NCBI GenBank assembly: GCA_038025085.1
Contig: CM076153.1
Span: 19,443,001 to 19,507,000 of the forward strand
DNA from: Tetragonia tetragonoides
Taxonomy: Eukaryota; Streptophyta; Magnoliopsida; Caryophyllales; Aizoaceae
Length of the DNA stretch: 64,000 bases
Direction of reading: 5' to 3'
How positions within the stretch are numbered: the stretch's first letter is position 1; each line of letters starts with the position of its first letter. The notes below the pieces were generated by a model that was not told where the DNA came from, ran no database searches, and saw only the letters and a list, made by a program, of their open reading frames with translations. The position numbers were made by a program, and so were the translations under genes. Shown here one piece after another: positions 24,045-34,960 of this stretch.

Positions 24045-25384
24045 ATGAATCCATCTCAAATCCAACCCGTAGAGCCTGTAGCCATCCCCAATAGGGATTC
24101 GGCCCAAAGAGAAATGGAAAAAGAGGACGATGGCACCAACATCCTCAAACAACTACAAAGAACAAAAGCTGATATATCCATTTGGCAACTGTTGACCACT
24201 TCTATCACTCATAGAAGGGCCGTGCTAGAGGCCTTGAATGCAACTACCATTTCTCCAAATGCCACTCCTGAAGAGGTAGTCAACCTCATGGTCCAAGGAA
24301 AGTCATCCACGCCCGTCACCTTTTCTGACAAAGACCTTCCACCTGAGGGTATTCACCACAACAAAGCCCTTTATCTTACTGTAATCTGTCAACAAAGACA
24401 AGTCCCTATGACTTTAGTTGACAATGGTTCTGCTGTAAATGTATGTCCCTTAAGGACTGCTGAACACCTCAAGATAGACTGCAACAATCTCGCGCATTCC
24501 GCACAAGGGCTAAGGGCTTACGCCAATTCCAAGAGGAACGTATTGGGTACCTTCTCCATGGATATCAATATTGGGCCCATCGAGAAAATGGTCCAGTTCC
24601 ATGTAATTGACATTCCAGCCACCTTCAACCTACTCTTAGGAAGGCCTTGGTTACACGGGCTAAATGTTGTAGCCTCAACCATACATCAAAAGGTAAAGCT
24701 ATCCTTGGCAGGATCCACCTTGGAAGTCTGCGCTCATACTATGATAGCCCAAATTGAGAAAGCTCCAGTCCTAAAGATAGAGCATAATGAGCAAGACGAG
24801 GAGTTCTGGGGCTTTGAGAAGATAGCCTTCATAAAAATAATAGAGCCCACACTTAATGTGAATGCTTTACTCAGAAAGCAAGGCCACTTCCGAGGCACCA
24901 CTTTGGGCCCACATCCCAAGGTAGCTCAAACCTGCTGGGACACCAAGATCAAAATGATCTATTTGGGATGGGATATAGGCCCACGAGGCAAGAAGTTAGA
25001 GCCTACATATCCAAAGAGATGGCTAAGAAAAGAGCCCGCACGGCTAACAAACCTGTTCCACACAGCATAAATCCTTACCCCCTCACCCTTAATGGGCAAT
25101 TCCTTCAAGAAGGCGACCCATATCCTTACTATGGATTCCCTGAACCATACACAATTAACGGGATCCTAATACCAGGCTTTGAGGCATTCCAAGACTGCTT
25201 CACCATGAGTGAAGACGCACCCCTACCCCCTAATGAGGACCAATCCACTAAAGATTGGGCTAATAACATGGCACCCAACGACTTTGGGATCTTATTTGGC
25301 GAAGAACGTCGTCAGTACGACGAGACAACTACCAAACTTCCCTTACTGTGCTTTTTAATGAAGGTTTCGACCCGTCCAAGCTGA
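24045..25384 (+). pseudogene. Tat protease and linker
   Basis: Two overlapping frames (24045-25070 and 24968-25384) joined by a frameshift near 25000. The retropepsin active site reads VDNGSAVNVCP (near residue 126), a usual Tat variant of DSGS, followed by LLLGRPWLHGL near 200, the second conserved box. Downstream is a linker of unknown role with a PYPYYGFPEPY stretch. The protease would cut the Gag-Pol polyprotein. A further frameshift separates it from gag (stop at 23934). Confidence 0.82.
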
Positions 25385-27192
25385 TTGCCCCAATCGGGCC
25401 CGACCGCACCACCTGGAAGCACGAGACGAAGTGGACTCCAGTCAAGGGAGCCAAGTACAAGTTCACAATCCGCAACGGTCCTACAGAAGGGCTCATTTCT
25501 GATTCTGTGTCTGGTTCCGAGTCCGAGTCTGATTCTGAGTCTGTTATCCTAGAAGCGTCGGGTAGTCCACCCCAGTCTATTCCTGCTATTACTAAGGTCC
25601 TTAGTGATGACCTCATTGATGTATTGTCCGCTTCTATTAATATTATGAGTGTTGATTTTGCTTACTCGGATTGCCTCACTGCTAATATTTCAGAAGATAT
25701 AACGGAATTGCCAAAAGAAGTTATTAAAGCACTAATCGAACATGAGCAAAAGACTTCAATAGTCGAAGAAACAGAGACAATAAATATTGCAACTAATGAT
25801 GAGCCTCGCCATGTGCAAATAGGCTTGTCTTTAACATCTAATGAACGCGCACAATTCATAACACTCCTAAAGAATTATACGAATGTTTTCGCCTGGTCCT
25901 ACAAGGACATGCCAGGCATAGACCGCAAAATTGCCCAGCATACCATTCCACTAAACCCCGACTGCAAACCAGTCAAACAAAAGTTAAGAAGGATGAAGCC
26001 AGAATGGGCTCTTAAGATCAAAGAAGAGGTCCAGAAACAACTAGAGGCAGGCTTCATAAGAGTGACCAATTACCCCGACTAGGTAGCCAACATCGTCCCA
26101 GTCCCAAAAAAGGACGGACGGGTCCGAATGTGTGTGGAATTTAGGGACTTGAACAAAGCAAGCCCGAAAGACGACTTTCCTTTACCTCACATAGACGTCC
26201 TAGTAGATAACACTGCCGGACACGCCCTTCTATCATTTATGGACGGGTACGCAGGATATAACCAGGTACTAATGGCCAAAGAGGATGAAGAGAAAACCAC
26301 TTTCATCACACAATAGGGCACTTATTGCTACACAGTAATGCCGTTTGGGCTTAAAAACGCAGGGGCCACATACCAAAGAACCGCTACAACCTTAATCCAC
26401 GATATGATGCATAAGGAGGCTGAAGTGTATGTAGATGATATGATCATAAAGTCCAAAGACAGGGAAGGGCATGTACCCTCACTTCAAAAGTTATTTGACA
26501 GGCTTAGGAAGTACAATATGAGGCTTAATCCCAAAAAGTGCGCATTCGGAGTCACATCCGGCAAACTTCTATGATTTGTCATAAGCACCAGAGGAATAGA
26601 AATTGATCCATCCAAGACCAAAGCCATAATAGACATGCCACCTCCAAAGACAGAGAAAGAAATAAAAGGCTTTTTAGGGAGAATCCAATACATTAGCAGG
26701 TTCATTTCCAAATTAACTATCACATGCGAGCCCATATTCAAGAAACTCAAAAAAGAGGTAAAGACAGAATGGGACGAGCAATGCCAAAAGGCCTTTGACA
26801 AAATTAAGGCCTATCTATCCGAACCACCTGTTCTAGTACCGCCCATCCTAGGCATGCCTCTAATCCTCTACCTTACAGTTACAGAAACGTCAATGGGGGC
26901 CATGCTAGCCCAAGAAGTAGATAAGGAAGAGAAAGCTATATACTATGTGAGCAAGAAGTTTCTGGAATACGAAACCCGCTATTCATCCCTAGAAAAGACA
27001 TGTTTAGCTTTGGTAGCAACTACTAAAAAGCTACGACATTACATGCTCCAGCACGCGATCCACATAAGATCGAGAGAAAATCCTTCGAAATACATATTCG
27101 AAAAGCCCATTCTGAACGGTAGGATAGCGAGGTGGACTGTCCTTCTCTCGGAATTCGACCTTAAATTCGGCATGCTATTTCGGAATACCTAG
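25348..27192 (+). pseudogene. Tat reverse transcriptase and first RNase H
   Basis: One phase holds the frames 25348-26082, 26128-26316, 26338-26574 and 26635-27192, separated by single stops at 26080 (TAG), 26314 (TAG, in place of the Trp of TWGTYCY) and 26572 (TGA, probably from GGA). Order: acidic serine-rich linker, FAWSYKDMPGID, RT fingers (VPKKDGRVRMCVEFRDLNKA), MPFGLKNAGATYQR, the catalytic YVDD intact (VYVDDMIIKSK), the connection VISTRGIEID, and an RNase H with YYVSKKFLEYETRYSSLEK. The first RNase H motif reads TVTETSMGAML, with Glu where Asp is usual; Tat first RNase H domains are often degenerate. A small deletion or frameshift follows at about 27170. Confidence 0.9.
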
Positions 27193-27194
27193 CC

Positions 27195-27560
27195 GACCAA
27201 GCCATAAATGAACCGGATTACAAAGATGAATATCACTTTCCAGACGAAGGGGTTATGACCTTAGATACCGAAACTTGGCAACTATACTTCGATTGAGCAT
27301 CCAACCAATAGGGTTTCGGGGTAGGAGTACTAATAGTGTCCCCTGAAGGTGCACACACACCTATTTCAGTCAAACTGGACCATGAGGTTACAAATAATGG
27401 CGCTAAATACGAAGCTTGCATAATAGGACTGCAATCTGCTATAAGTCTTAGCATTAAGACACTCCGAGTCTATGGGGACTCGTCGCTCATAATTAACGAA
27501 ATTTCCAAAGTATGGAAGGCTAAAAGTAAATCCCTGGCACTCTACCATAATACTTAGATA
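27195..27560 (+). pseudogene. Tat second (archaeal-type) RNase H
   Basis: The diagnostic second RNase H of the Tat lineage. From about 27270: WQLYFD, then two stops (TGA at about 27294 and TAG at about 27309) inside the first motif; the central motif reads TNNGAKYEACI where the family has TNNxAEYEA, so the catalytic Glu is Lys here; then VYGDSSLIINEI, whose Asp is intact. The domain normally acts with the first RNase H to remove RNA from RNA-DNA hybrids. A frameshift separates it from integrase (27569). Confidence 0.85.
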
Positions 27561-27568
27561 AGATCATA

Positions 27569-29002
27569 GTGTATTTCAACCAAATACACTTTACATACCT
27601 TCCACGAGAAGATAATCAGTTTGCAGACGCCTTGGCTAAATTAGCAAGCATGATCAATATACCTGAAACCATCCGGATGATGCCCATCTGTGTACAAAGG
27701 AGGTCCGAGCCTTCATATTGTGACACTTTGGAAGTGTTCCACGATGAAGAAGACGAATGGTGCACTGACATAAAGATTCTGCTCGTTTACCAGCTCTACC
27801 CTCCTGATTCTAGCCCTAGAGCCCAGAAAGCACTCAGAAGGCCCGCGGCCCAATTCTTAGAGGTACAAGGTCAAATATACAAGAAAAGCCCAAACGGAGT
27901 CAACCTCCTATGCCTAGGTACCGAAATGGCCCATAAGGTCTTAAGGGAGGTACATGCTGGAGTATGTGGACCGCACATGAACGGTATGATGCTATCCAGG
28001 AAAATAATAAGGCTTAGATATTATTGGACGACAATGGAAAATAATTGTTGTGAATTTGTCAAAAGATGCATACAATGTCAGACCCATGCGAATCTACAAC
28101 ATCTGCCACCAAGTCCACTATATACCTTCACCTCACCTTGGCCTTTCTCAGCTTGGGGAATCGACGTCATCGGTAAAATAACCCCAACAGGAAAAGGGGG
28201 TCACGAGTATATCCTAGTCGCAATCGACTATTTTACTAAATGGGTCGAAGCGCAATCGTACGCAAAACTCAAAGCAAAGCATGTGGTTAAGTTCATTAAG
28301 AATAACATGATAGCTAGATATGGGGTTCCCCAAGAAATCATCAGTGATAATGGATCACACTTCATGAAAGAAGTGATTGAGCTGTTAGCCCAGTTTAAAA
28401 TCCAGCATCGAAAGTCGTCTCCCTACAAGCCGCAAACAAACGGTGCAGTTTAGGCAGCTAACAAGAACATCAAAAAAATCATTGAAAGAATGTTGGAAAA
28501 TTGCCACGACTGGCCAGACAAGTTGCCATTCGTATTTTGGGGTTACAGGACATCGGTTCGCACATCAACAGGAGCAACGCCATACTCTTTAGTTTACGGA
28601 GTGGAAGCCGTATTGCCAATCGAGCTAAAGGTCCCATCTCTAAGGATCGTTTTAGAAAGCCAAATTCCGGAAGTGGATTGGGTCCAAGCCCGCTATGACC
28701 AATTAGTCCTACTAGATGAGGAAAGGTTGCAAGCTTTGCACAATGTAAGAGTCTATCAAAAGAGACTAACTAGGCACTTTATCCAAAAGCTCAAAATGAG
28801 GGACCTTAAAGTTGGAGACTTAGTACTTAAGGAGGTAAGGGCCAATGTCACTGACCCAAGAGGTAAATTTCGACCCAACTGGGCAGACCCGTTTATCATC
28901 ACAAAGATCTTGACAGGTGGCGCTGCAAGATTGGCAGATTTAGACGGGATTAAATTTAGTCAATGGATAAACATGGATCAATTAAAGAGGTTCTATGCTT
29001 AG
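27569..29002 (+). pseudogene. Tat integrase, stop at the catalytic glutamate
   Basis: 27569-28453 and 28490-29002 are in one phase, separated by TAG at 28451-28453. The HHCC zinc-binding domain is complete (H-x3-H then CIQC). The catalytic core shows WGIDVIG (first Asp) and SDNGSHF (second Asp). The stop follows KPQTNGAV, at the place of the conserved Glu in TNGAVEAANK, so GAG probably became TAG. The C-terminal part (KVGDLVLKEV, GKFRPNWADPFII, GGAARLADLDG) is intact; no chromodomain, as expected for Tat. It would insert the cDNA into the genome. Confidence 0.9.
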
Positions 29003-29424
29003 GCAAGACACCCAATATAACACTTTCGAGAGGCCCATACAAGGCTAACTAATCCCCAAAAAAAAAAAAAAAAAAAAACGGGATTTAATGTTAAAAAAAC
29101 AAACGGATAAGAACTACGAGCGGCCTGATTCCCCTAAAAGGATACGTAGGACAACCCAATTACAATTGGGCCCAGCCCCTTCATCAAATTCGCATTCAAA
29201 AGTTGTTAAAAATTGTGCACATAATAAACACAAGGTTGCAATATTAAAATAAGCATGTCTCCATAAATAATAATAAAGTCCATTACAAGACTTGGCAATT
29301 CCCAAATAATAAAAACAAATTAACTAAATCTAAAGAAAGGGCACATCACCCTTATTGAATTTAAAGCAAATAAAAGGCAATCCTAAGCTAAGACATGCTC
29401 TAAAAAGAGTATTTCATAGGTAGA
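29003..29424 (+). other. Post-integrase region of the Tat element
   Basis: Non-coding. A run of 20 As lies near 29060. The conserved motif at 29115-29151 is described separately. The antisense gene ends (its stop) at 29425, so its 3' UTR probably overlaps this stretch. Confidence 0.5.
29115..29151 (+). other. Conserved post-integrase motif of Tat elements
   Basis: ACTACGAGCGGCCTGATTC, a short purine-rich spacer, then GGATACGTAGG. The same motif occurs on the minus strand at 10297-10345 in a different, otherwise divergent Tat element. I recall this phrase as common downstream of pol in plant Tat/Ogre elements. Its function is unknown to me; an RNA signal or a termination or export element are possibilities. 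Confidence 0.7.
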
Positions 29425-30955
29425 CTACTCCGTAGCTTCGGTAGTAGGGACGACATCCTCCATGGGTTCATCAACCTTTGGGCCTTCCACTTCACGTTCC
29501 TTGGGAGCCCATCTCTCTCGAACCACGGGCTCTTCTTCTTTTTCAACCTCCATTAGAGGAACACTTGAAGAGGCTTCATGATCATTGGCCCGAATTTGGG
29601 GCTTCTCCTCCGGCTTAGTAGTGATCTTGGCTAAAGCTTTCTTAGCCTTCGAATTGACAACACTTTTCACATGCCTGACTCCCTTTTGCTTACCCTTCCC
29701 TTTGGGATCATTGGGGTTAGAAAGCCTTAAGCTATCCTTGACTGATTGGGCCTTAAGATCGTCTTTTTCGGATTTCCTACATGCACGACGGCCTTCCATA
29801 GTCTTACAATCCATCCAAGCTTCATAAGCTGAAGATATGGTCGTTCGGGCCTTGATGTGAGGAATGGTCCACTTAGGGCGACAGTCCCATGCACACTCTC
29901 AAGATCTCATCATACTAATAGTCAAAACTCGGATAGCAGGCGCAACACTATCCTTCTGTGGGATGATCTGATGTTTCCCATATTGCCGCATGATACGGTT
30001 AGGAAATATGTAAGTCAAATTTTGAAGACCAAGGATTTGATAATATCCCGTCTCCTTGCTACATCCAATTGCGGATTTTAGGCCCCACCACTTGATAGTC
30101 CATCTTAGCAAAGGGCAAGCTTTAAGGTATCCACGCCATTCATCAATGGTGGATTCATAATAAAGCCTCCGACGGGCAGGAAACTGCATTAGCCGGCCTC
30201 CCAATGAAGCACATATGCTCCAAAAGCCATATATACAACAAACACGAACACACAAAAAAAATAAAGTTAGGTATCCGTTAAAGATTCAAACTTTATAAAA
30301 TATCCAAAGCAATTATTCAAACACTCACTTGAAAGAGAAGAAGGCTTCCCATCCATCTACCATGCGATGGTTCTTGTTTCTTGCGGTCCAAGCACATTAG
30401 GGTTTCACCAAGAACAAGAGACATAGGGGTAAAATCGTTTTGAATTTGTTCAACAATTCTAATCATACAAGTTTTACCATCATTGACTCCACCAACAAAG
30501 AGGTACCTATGTAAGAGACATAAGATAAAAGCACGCCTATAATATGTCTCATTATGATCATCCCTTACCTTGGGGAAAAAGATATCAATCACACCATTGA
30601 GGTCTAGCTCACCAATCCTAGCCACGGAAAAGGCCTGTGTTGGGGATAAACCAAGATACCTTTTATAGTAGCCTTCAAGATTGGCCCCAAGCCATGGAGT
30701 TGCAGGAGCTTGATCATGAGGGAACCCAAGTATGGCGGCAAATTCTTCGGGAAGAGGACATAATTCATTGTACCCGAATCTAAAAACATGGAGTTTGTCA
30801 TCCAAAAATTCAACCGCAGCCTCAAGGAGGTTCCAAACAACTTGAACTTGCTTCAGGTGGAAGAGAGCATTCAAGTGAAAAGGCACAAGTCTCATCCTCT
30901 CTTCAGGGGTCATGGATTGCAACCACTTATCAAACTTAACCTCAAAACTTGCCAT
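29425..30955 (-). CDS. Antisense gene 1 in Tat: plant mobile domain-like (DUF7745-like), two exons
   Basis: The ATG at 30955 has a good context (CAGCCATGGC) and a minus-strand TATA box about 100 bp upstream. Proposed exon 1 is 30955-30329 (209 codons), ending at a GTGAGT donor. Proposed exon 2 is 30183-29425 after a TGCAG acceptor; both are phase 0. Exon 2 has one in-frame TGA (29899-29901, probably CGA to TGA). The N-terminal domain resembles the plant mobile domain / DUF7745 group: FGYNELCPLPEEFAAILGFP near residue 80, TYYRRAFILCLLHRYLF near 155. The C-terminus is lysine/glutamate-rich and low-complexity. This domain is common in plant transposons and the MAIN family; its biochemical role is not known. 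Exon 2's acceptor is the least certain part. Confidence 0.65.
30330..30954 (-). other. Exon 1 core of antisense gene 1 (domain region)
   Basis: This single uninterrupted exon holds the whole recognisable domain. It opens MASFEVKFDKWL, passes a hydrophobic stretch around residues 150-165, and ends GRWMGSLLLFQ at the splice donor. The lack of stops over 209 codons contrasts with the sense pol, which has a disruption every few hundred bases. Confidence 0.55.
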
Positions 30956-31052
30956 GGCTGAAATCTAAATTAGTTGAGGGTTTCTCTCTCTAAAAAGCTC
31001 TCTATTGCTATGGAATTATGAAGGTGATGTCTCAAACCGTACTAACCCAAGG

Positions 31053-31061
31053 CTTATATAG
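31053..31061 (-). promoter_or_regulatory. TATA box of antisense gene 1
   Basis: The minus strand reads CCCTATATAAGCC, about 100 bp before the ATG at 30955; this gives a predicted 5' UTR of roughly 70 nt. The GCCGCT box cluster at 31100-31250 lies just upstream, as in the sense LTR. Confidence 0.65.
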
Positions 31062-31099
31062 GGCTCGCACGAAAAAAGACGAAAATATGGCAACCCGTC

Positions 31100-31250
31100 G
31101 GAAAAAAGGCTTTAGCGGCCCATAGGACAGCCGCTGAAGGCTCGGCGGCCACGATATTTCAGCCAAGGCCCAGCGGCCAGCCGCCCAGCCGCTGAGTCTG
31201 GCGGCCCCTCTATTGACCCCCGCTCCTTCGCGTCAGCCGCTGAACGCCTT
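31100..31250 (-). promoter_or_regulatory. GCCGCT/AGCGGC box cluster upstream of antisense gene 1
   Basis: At least eight GCCGCT, AGCGGC or GGCGGCC boxes in 150 bp of otherwise AT-rich DNA. One copy includes AGCCGCC, the core of the ethylene-response GCC box known in plants. The same kind of cluster precedes the LTR TATA boxes (20128-20245, 35860-35965) and antisense gene 2 (34795-34935). Confidence 0.55.
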
Positions 31251-31721
31251 CCTTTGGCCGCCGAGCCCCTTCTTCGAGACAACTCTCTTCTACCCGGTTT
31301 TGGACACTTTCCTTAACCGTTTTGGACTCCAATTTGGCTCAGTTTCCTATTTCTTCTATTATTACTATTATTCTCTTATTTCCTTAATTATTTATGGGAA
31401 CTCCACAATTTCCTTATTTCTTTTTGGATGATTATCATCTTTTTTATTTTTATTACCCTTTTTTCTACTTATTAATTTCATTTCATTTTTTGCACCCCTT
31501 TCTTTTTTTCATTTTTTTTAGGGGGGATAGGGAACACCCAATTTTAACTTTTTGGATGTACCATTTTTTGCTACATGGCTATTACTTGCGCTTTTTGCTT
31601 GACTACCTGTGCATTTGCATTAGCCTAATTATATGCAGGGACCAATAAAGCAGCAATATTTTACAAACCAAAGTCCGAATATTTGTTCAATACAAGTGTT
31701 CAAAGGATCAAAAAATGTATT
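31251..31721. other. T-rich spacer between the antisense genes
   Basis: Strongly pyrimidine-rich on the plus strand (31340-31560), no gene seen. It would hold the 3' UTR and poly(A) site of antisense gene 2. Confidence 0.45.
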
Positions 31722-34473
31722 TCATACAAATACATTATCATAAAAATCATCACCCGCATCAGCATCCGTGCGGAGCACCTCAAAGTGATCCTCCGACCTC
31801 CGTGGCTCATCACCAAAGATTGACGCCGCCAACTGGCCAGGGTCAAAGGAAGAGTGACGGGCAGGCTCCCGATACGAGCACCTCTCTCCAGCATAACTCG
31901 AATCATACCCCCACGAAGAACGAGGAGGCATGGTAGGCATCATAGGAGCAGGGACAGGGGGCTGGTAGTAAAGACCGCCATAAGGAGCATACCCCGCATA
32001 CCCGGGATAAGAAGGATACATCGGCATAGGCATAGGAGTAGGTTCCACAAACTGAGTCATCCTACTCCCACCAGGACGCTCCGTCCGATTCACAGGCTCT
32101 CTCTCTCTCCTAGGACTCTCCCTCCGAGGGCTACTCTCGCGAGAAGGGCTACGCTCAGGAGAGCTCACGACCTCATCATCAGACATAACCACTTGTCGTG
32201 ACCGACGAGGAAGGGGCCGACGGTACTCAACCTGCAACCCACCAAACATATAAGGTACATTTCTCAAAGCACACAACTTTGAAGATGCAAAGTCAAGCCC
32301 ACCTTATCCAAGTCATCTCTCGAGCAAGTGCCCTTCGAAAGAGCTCGAGATATCCAGGACTTCATGGCATGCATAATCTTGAAGACCTTCCCGGTCTTCT
32401 CACGGTCAAGCTGTGCAAAGAAAAGTCAATACAAGCATGAAAACGGTAAAAATCACATTCCATAGGTAAAATTACGAATTTACCACTAGGTGGCCAACTG
32501 GAAGAGGAAGGCCCTGGATGTCCTCATCAAGGTCCTCCCTCATCGGGACCTCTCCCCAACACTCCTTCCTGCCATAATCTCGACCGCGGACCCGCATATC
32601 CGGGACATCCACGTCGATGGCATCAACCCGAGGCTCCTATGAAGCAAAGAGGTTAACAACCAAGCAAAACAAGAAAGGCATAGAATATCAAATATAAAGT
32701 TCTTACCTTCAAGCCCACAAATGAAGGCATGAGGCGATCACGACGGAACTGCTCGTAGTGCCCCGCAAGGTCCTCTGCAGGCGCCCTCAAAAACCGCATG
32801 GCATCTGAGCCCACCATGGCTTCCGCAACCTGCTCGCGAGAGAAGCACCTCACCAAGAACATGGTCGAGGGAGGATCCAAGGGAATCCTCGGTCCCACCA
32901 CATCAGAATAAACCTGACGGAAGATCCACTCTCCCAAATACCACTCGAAAGAGAACGGACCCGCAATCAAGATCCTCTGGCGGTCTATCGCCCTATATGC
33001 CAGGACAGCATCCGAAGCCAACCCATGGAACTTCGCCCATGGGAAGTAGTCAATCTACGCAAACATGCAACATAAGATATTTCCACACCAAGAAATACAA
33101 TCCATGCACAAAAAGCAAAATTGCGTTACCTTGTGCCAGTTTAGGCGCAGGAGGGCCTCCCTGTACTGCTGAAGAGTCTGGAAGGGCGCAGGACCCCTAT
33201 GACGCCATGCCCTGCAAACCGGGAAATCCGACTCCCAGCCCGTAGGCGCCATGTCCGGGAAATGCTCAAAGAACCAAGGCTACATCGAAACATGAAATTA
33301 AGCACCATACACTTAAATATGCAAATCACCAAAACAGATACAAAAACAAAACGCACCTGCAAGGCCTTCCAAAAACCGCACAAGCTCACGGGAGGAAGAA
33401 TCGACTGCTTATATCCCTCGTCATTCACGCGACAAGCAACCCGCATGCACCTCAAGAGGTTGGCATAGCCCGGCAACCCCCAGTTGTATTCTCTCACCCT
33501 CTCCCAATCCAACAAGCTAGGGAGGTAAATAGCATGAATACGCTCTCCCTTGTCACCAAAGATAGTGGTGGCAGGAGATAGGCGATGAACATCCTCGCCT
33601 TCTGCTCCACCGAGGTATTTCTCTTGTACCTCGCATCAGTGAAAGCAGCATAGAGCTCGCTATAGGGACGATAATGGTGACCCCAGGTGTTCCCCCAAGG
33701 GCCGAACAACTCCACCATCTCAGTCTTACGTTTCTAAATGGAAACGTCATACACAATAGGCGTACCGACGCAGGGTACCCCAGTCAGCATAGAAAACTCC
33801 GAGGGAGTGATCATCATCTCCCCATTAGGGAAGTGGAACGTGTTGGTAGTATCCCAAAAGTGCTCCAAGGACAAGCGGACAATGCACATTTTGACTCGCT
33901 CAACCGAGTCCGCCGCTTTCAAAAGGGGCCCGAACCCCGCACCCAAAACTGCACTTTGCACCTCTTTGGGTAAGATCTTAAAAAGCTTCACCGAAGAACC
34001 ATAATTACCATGGGGCTTCAAATTCCCATAGGGTTCCTATGATCAAATTTCCAACCTCTTAGGTTCACATTTCAATCAAATGTTCAATCCTAAGCATGTT
34101 TCTAAGTTCGTTCAAGCCGCGCAAGATCACATGCGCTACAAACTTGACAATTGCATACAATCTCTACACAATTCTACTCAAGGCAAAGCATATAAACTAA
34201 AGTTCAATGCATAAAACTATGAATTCAAACTTTGAGGCTTACCACAAACTTGGAAGCACAGGAACTCAAGTGAGTCTTCTGTCGAAAGAGCAACTCCGAC
34301 CGATCCCAAATGATGTCGGGCATCCTATCCGACCGTGTATATCTATCTTGAGGAAAAGCCACACTAGGCTTCCTCTTGGAAGACTTGACATGGGAGGGAA
34401 AAGCTTTGGTGAAGATGTCAATTTCTTCAACCTCTTCCCGAACCTCGGCCCTTCTACTTCTCTTCTTCACCAA
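31722..34473 (-). CDS. Antisense gene 2 in Tat: plant mobile domain (MAIN-like) protein, seven exons
   Basis: Exons inferred from GT-AG sites and conserved protein: 34473-34243, 34036-33357, 33279-33130, 33054-32707, 32636-32484, 32410-32303 and 32231-31722. Every intron is phase 0; predicted product about 725 residues. The central domain matches the plant mobile domain (PF10536): FHFPNGEMMITPSEFSML in exon 2, then IFGDKGERIHAIYLPSLL with a WGLPGYANLLR motif, then PWFFEHFPD opening exon 3. The last exon is serine/arginine-rich (PERSPSRESSPRR) and then proline/tyrosine/methionine-rich. Damage is slight for this locus: one TAG (33734-33736), a one-base deletion near 33572, and TTG at the expected start ATG (34471-34473). 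The function of the domain is unknown; MAIN proteins act in nuclei of dividing plant cells. Confidence 0.75.
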
Positions 34474-34794
34474 TTTGAGAGCAATGAAGAATTATAAGCA
34501 AAGCAAGTATGAGCAAACAAGCAAAAATGGAGAACTGGGATTTTATCTCTCCCAGGGTTTCAAAAACCCACTCTCAAATTCACCCCAAATTTGTGAGAAA
34601 TCACAAATAAACTTCAAATTATGCAAAGATTATGCAAACCCAAGCAAATGCAAGCAATTTTGAGCAAGAAATGAAGAAATGAAGATTGGACAACAATGGA
34701 GGTAGAGAGAGAGAGTCTCAAAAATTTGGGGAAGAATGACCCAAAAATTCGGCTCCTCAATAGAAAAACCCCATTTTCGCCTCTGAACCGGCCC

Positions 34795-34960
34795 AGTTCA
34801 GGGCCGCTGGCCTCGGCGGCTGAGCCGCCAGGCCGGGCGGCCCCTCTAGTAGCCTCCGCACGGCGTTCCGAGTCGCTGAGCGGGCTCGTAAAGGCCGCCC
34901 AGCGCTCGGCGGCCCTGCGTATGGCCGCCGGACCAAGTTTTTTTCGTTCGCCCCTCGGGG
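34795..34960 (-). promoter_or_regulatory. GCCGCT/GGCGGC box cluster upstream of antisense gene 2
   Basis: Dense GGCGGC, GCCGCT and GCCGCC boxes about 320-490 bp upstream of the expected start codon. A degenerate TATA (CTATTGAGG on the minus strand, about 34758-34766) sits where the TATA lies in antisense gene 1. The frame on the plus strand across this stretch (34696-35193) is a composition effect, not a gene. Confidence 0.5.

Noticed and set aside
32997..33470. Plus-strand frames opposite the antisense gene 2 exons
   Set aside because: Shadows of the minus-strand exons; the minus strand has the conserved domain and splice sites.
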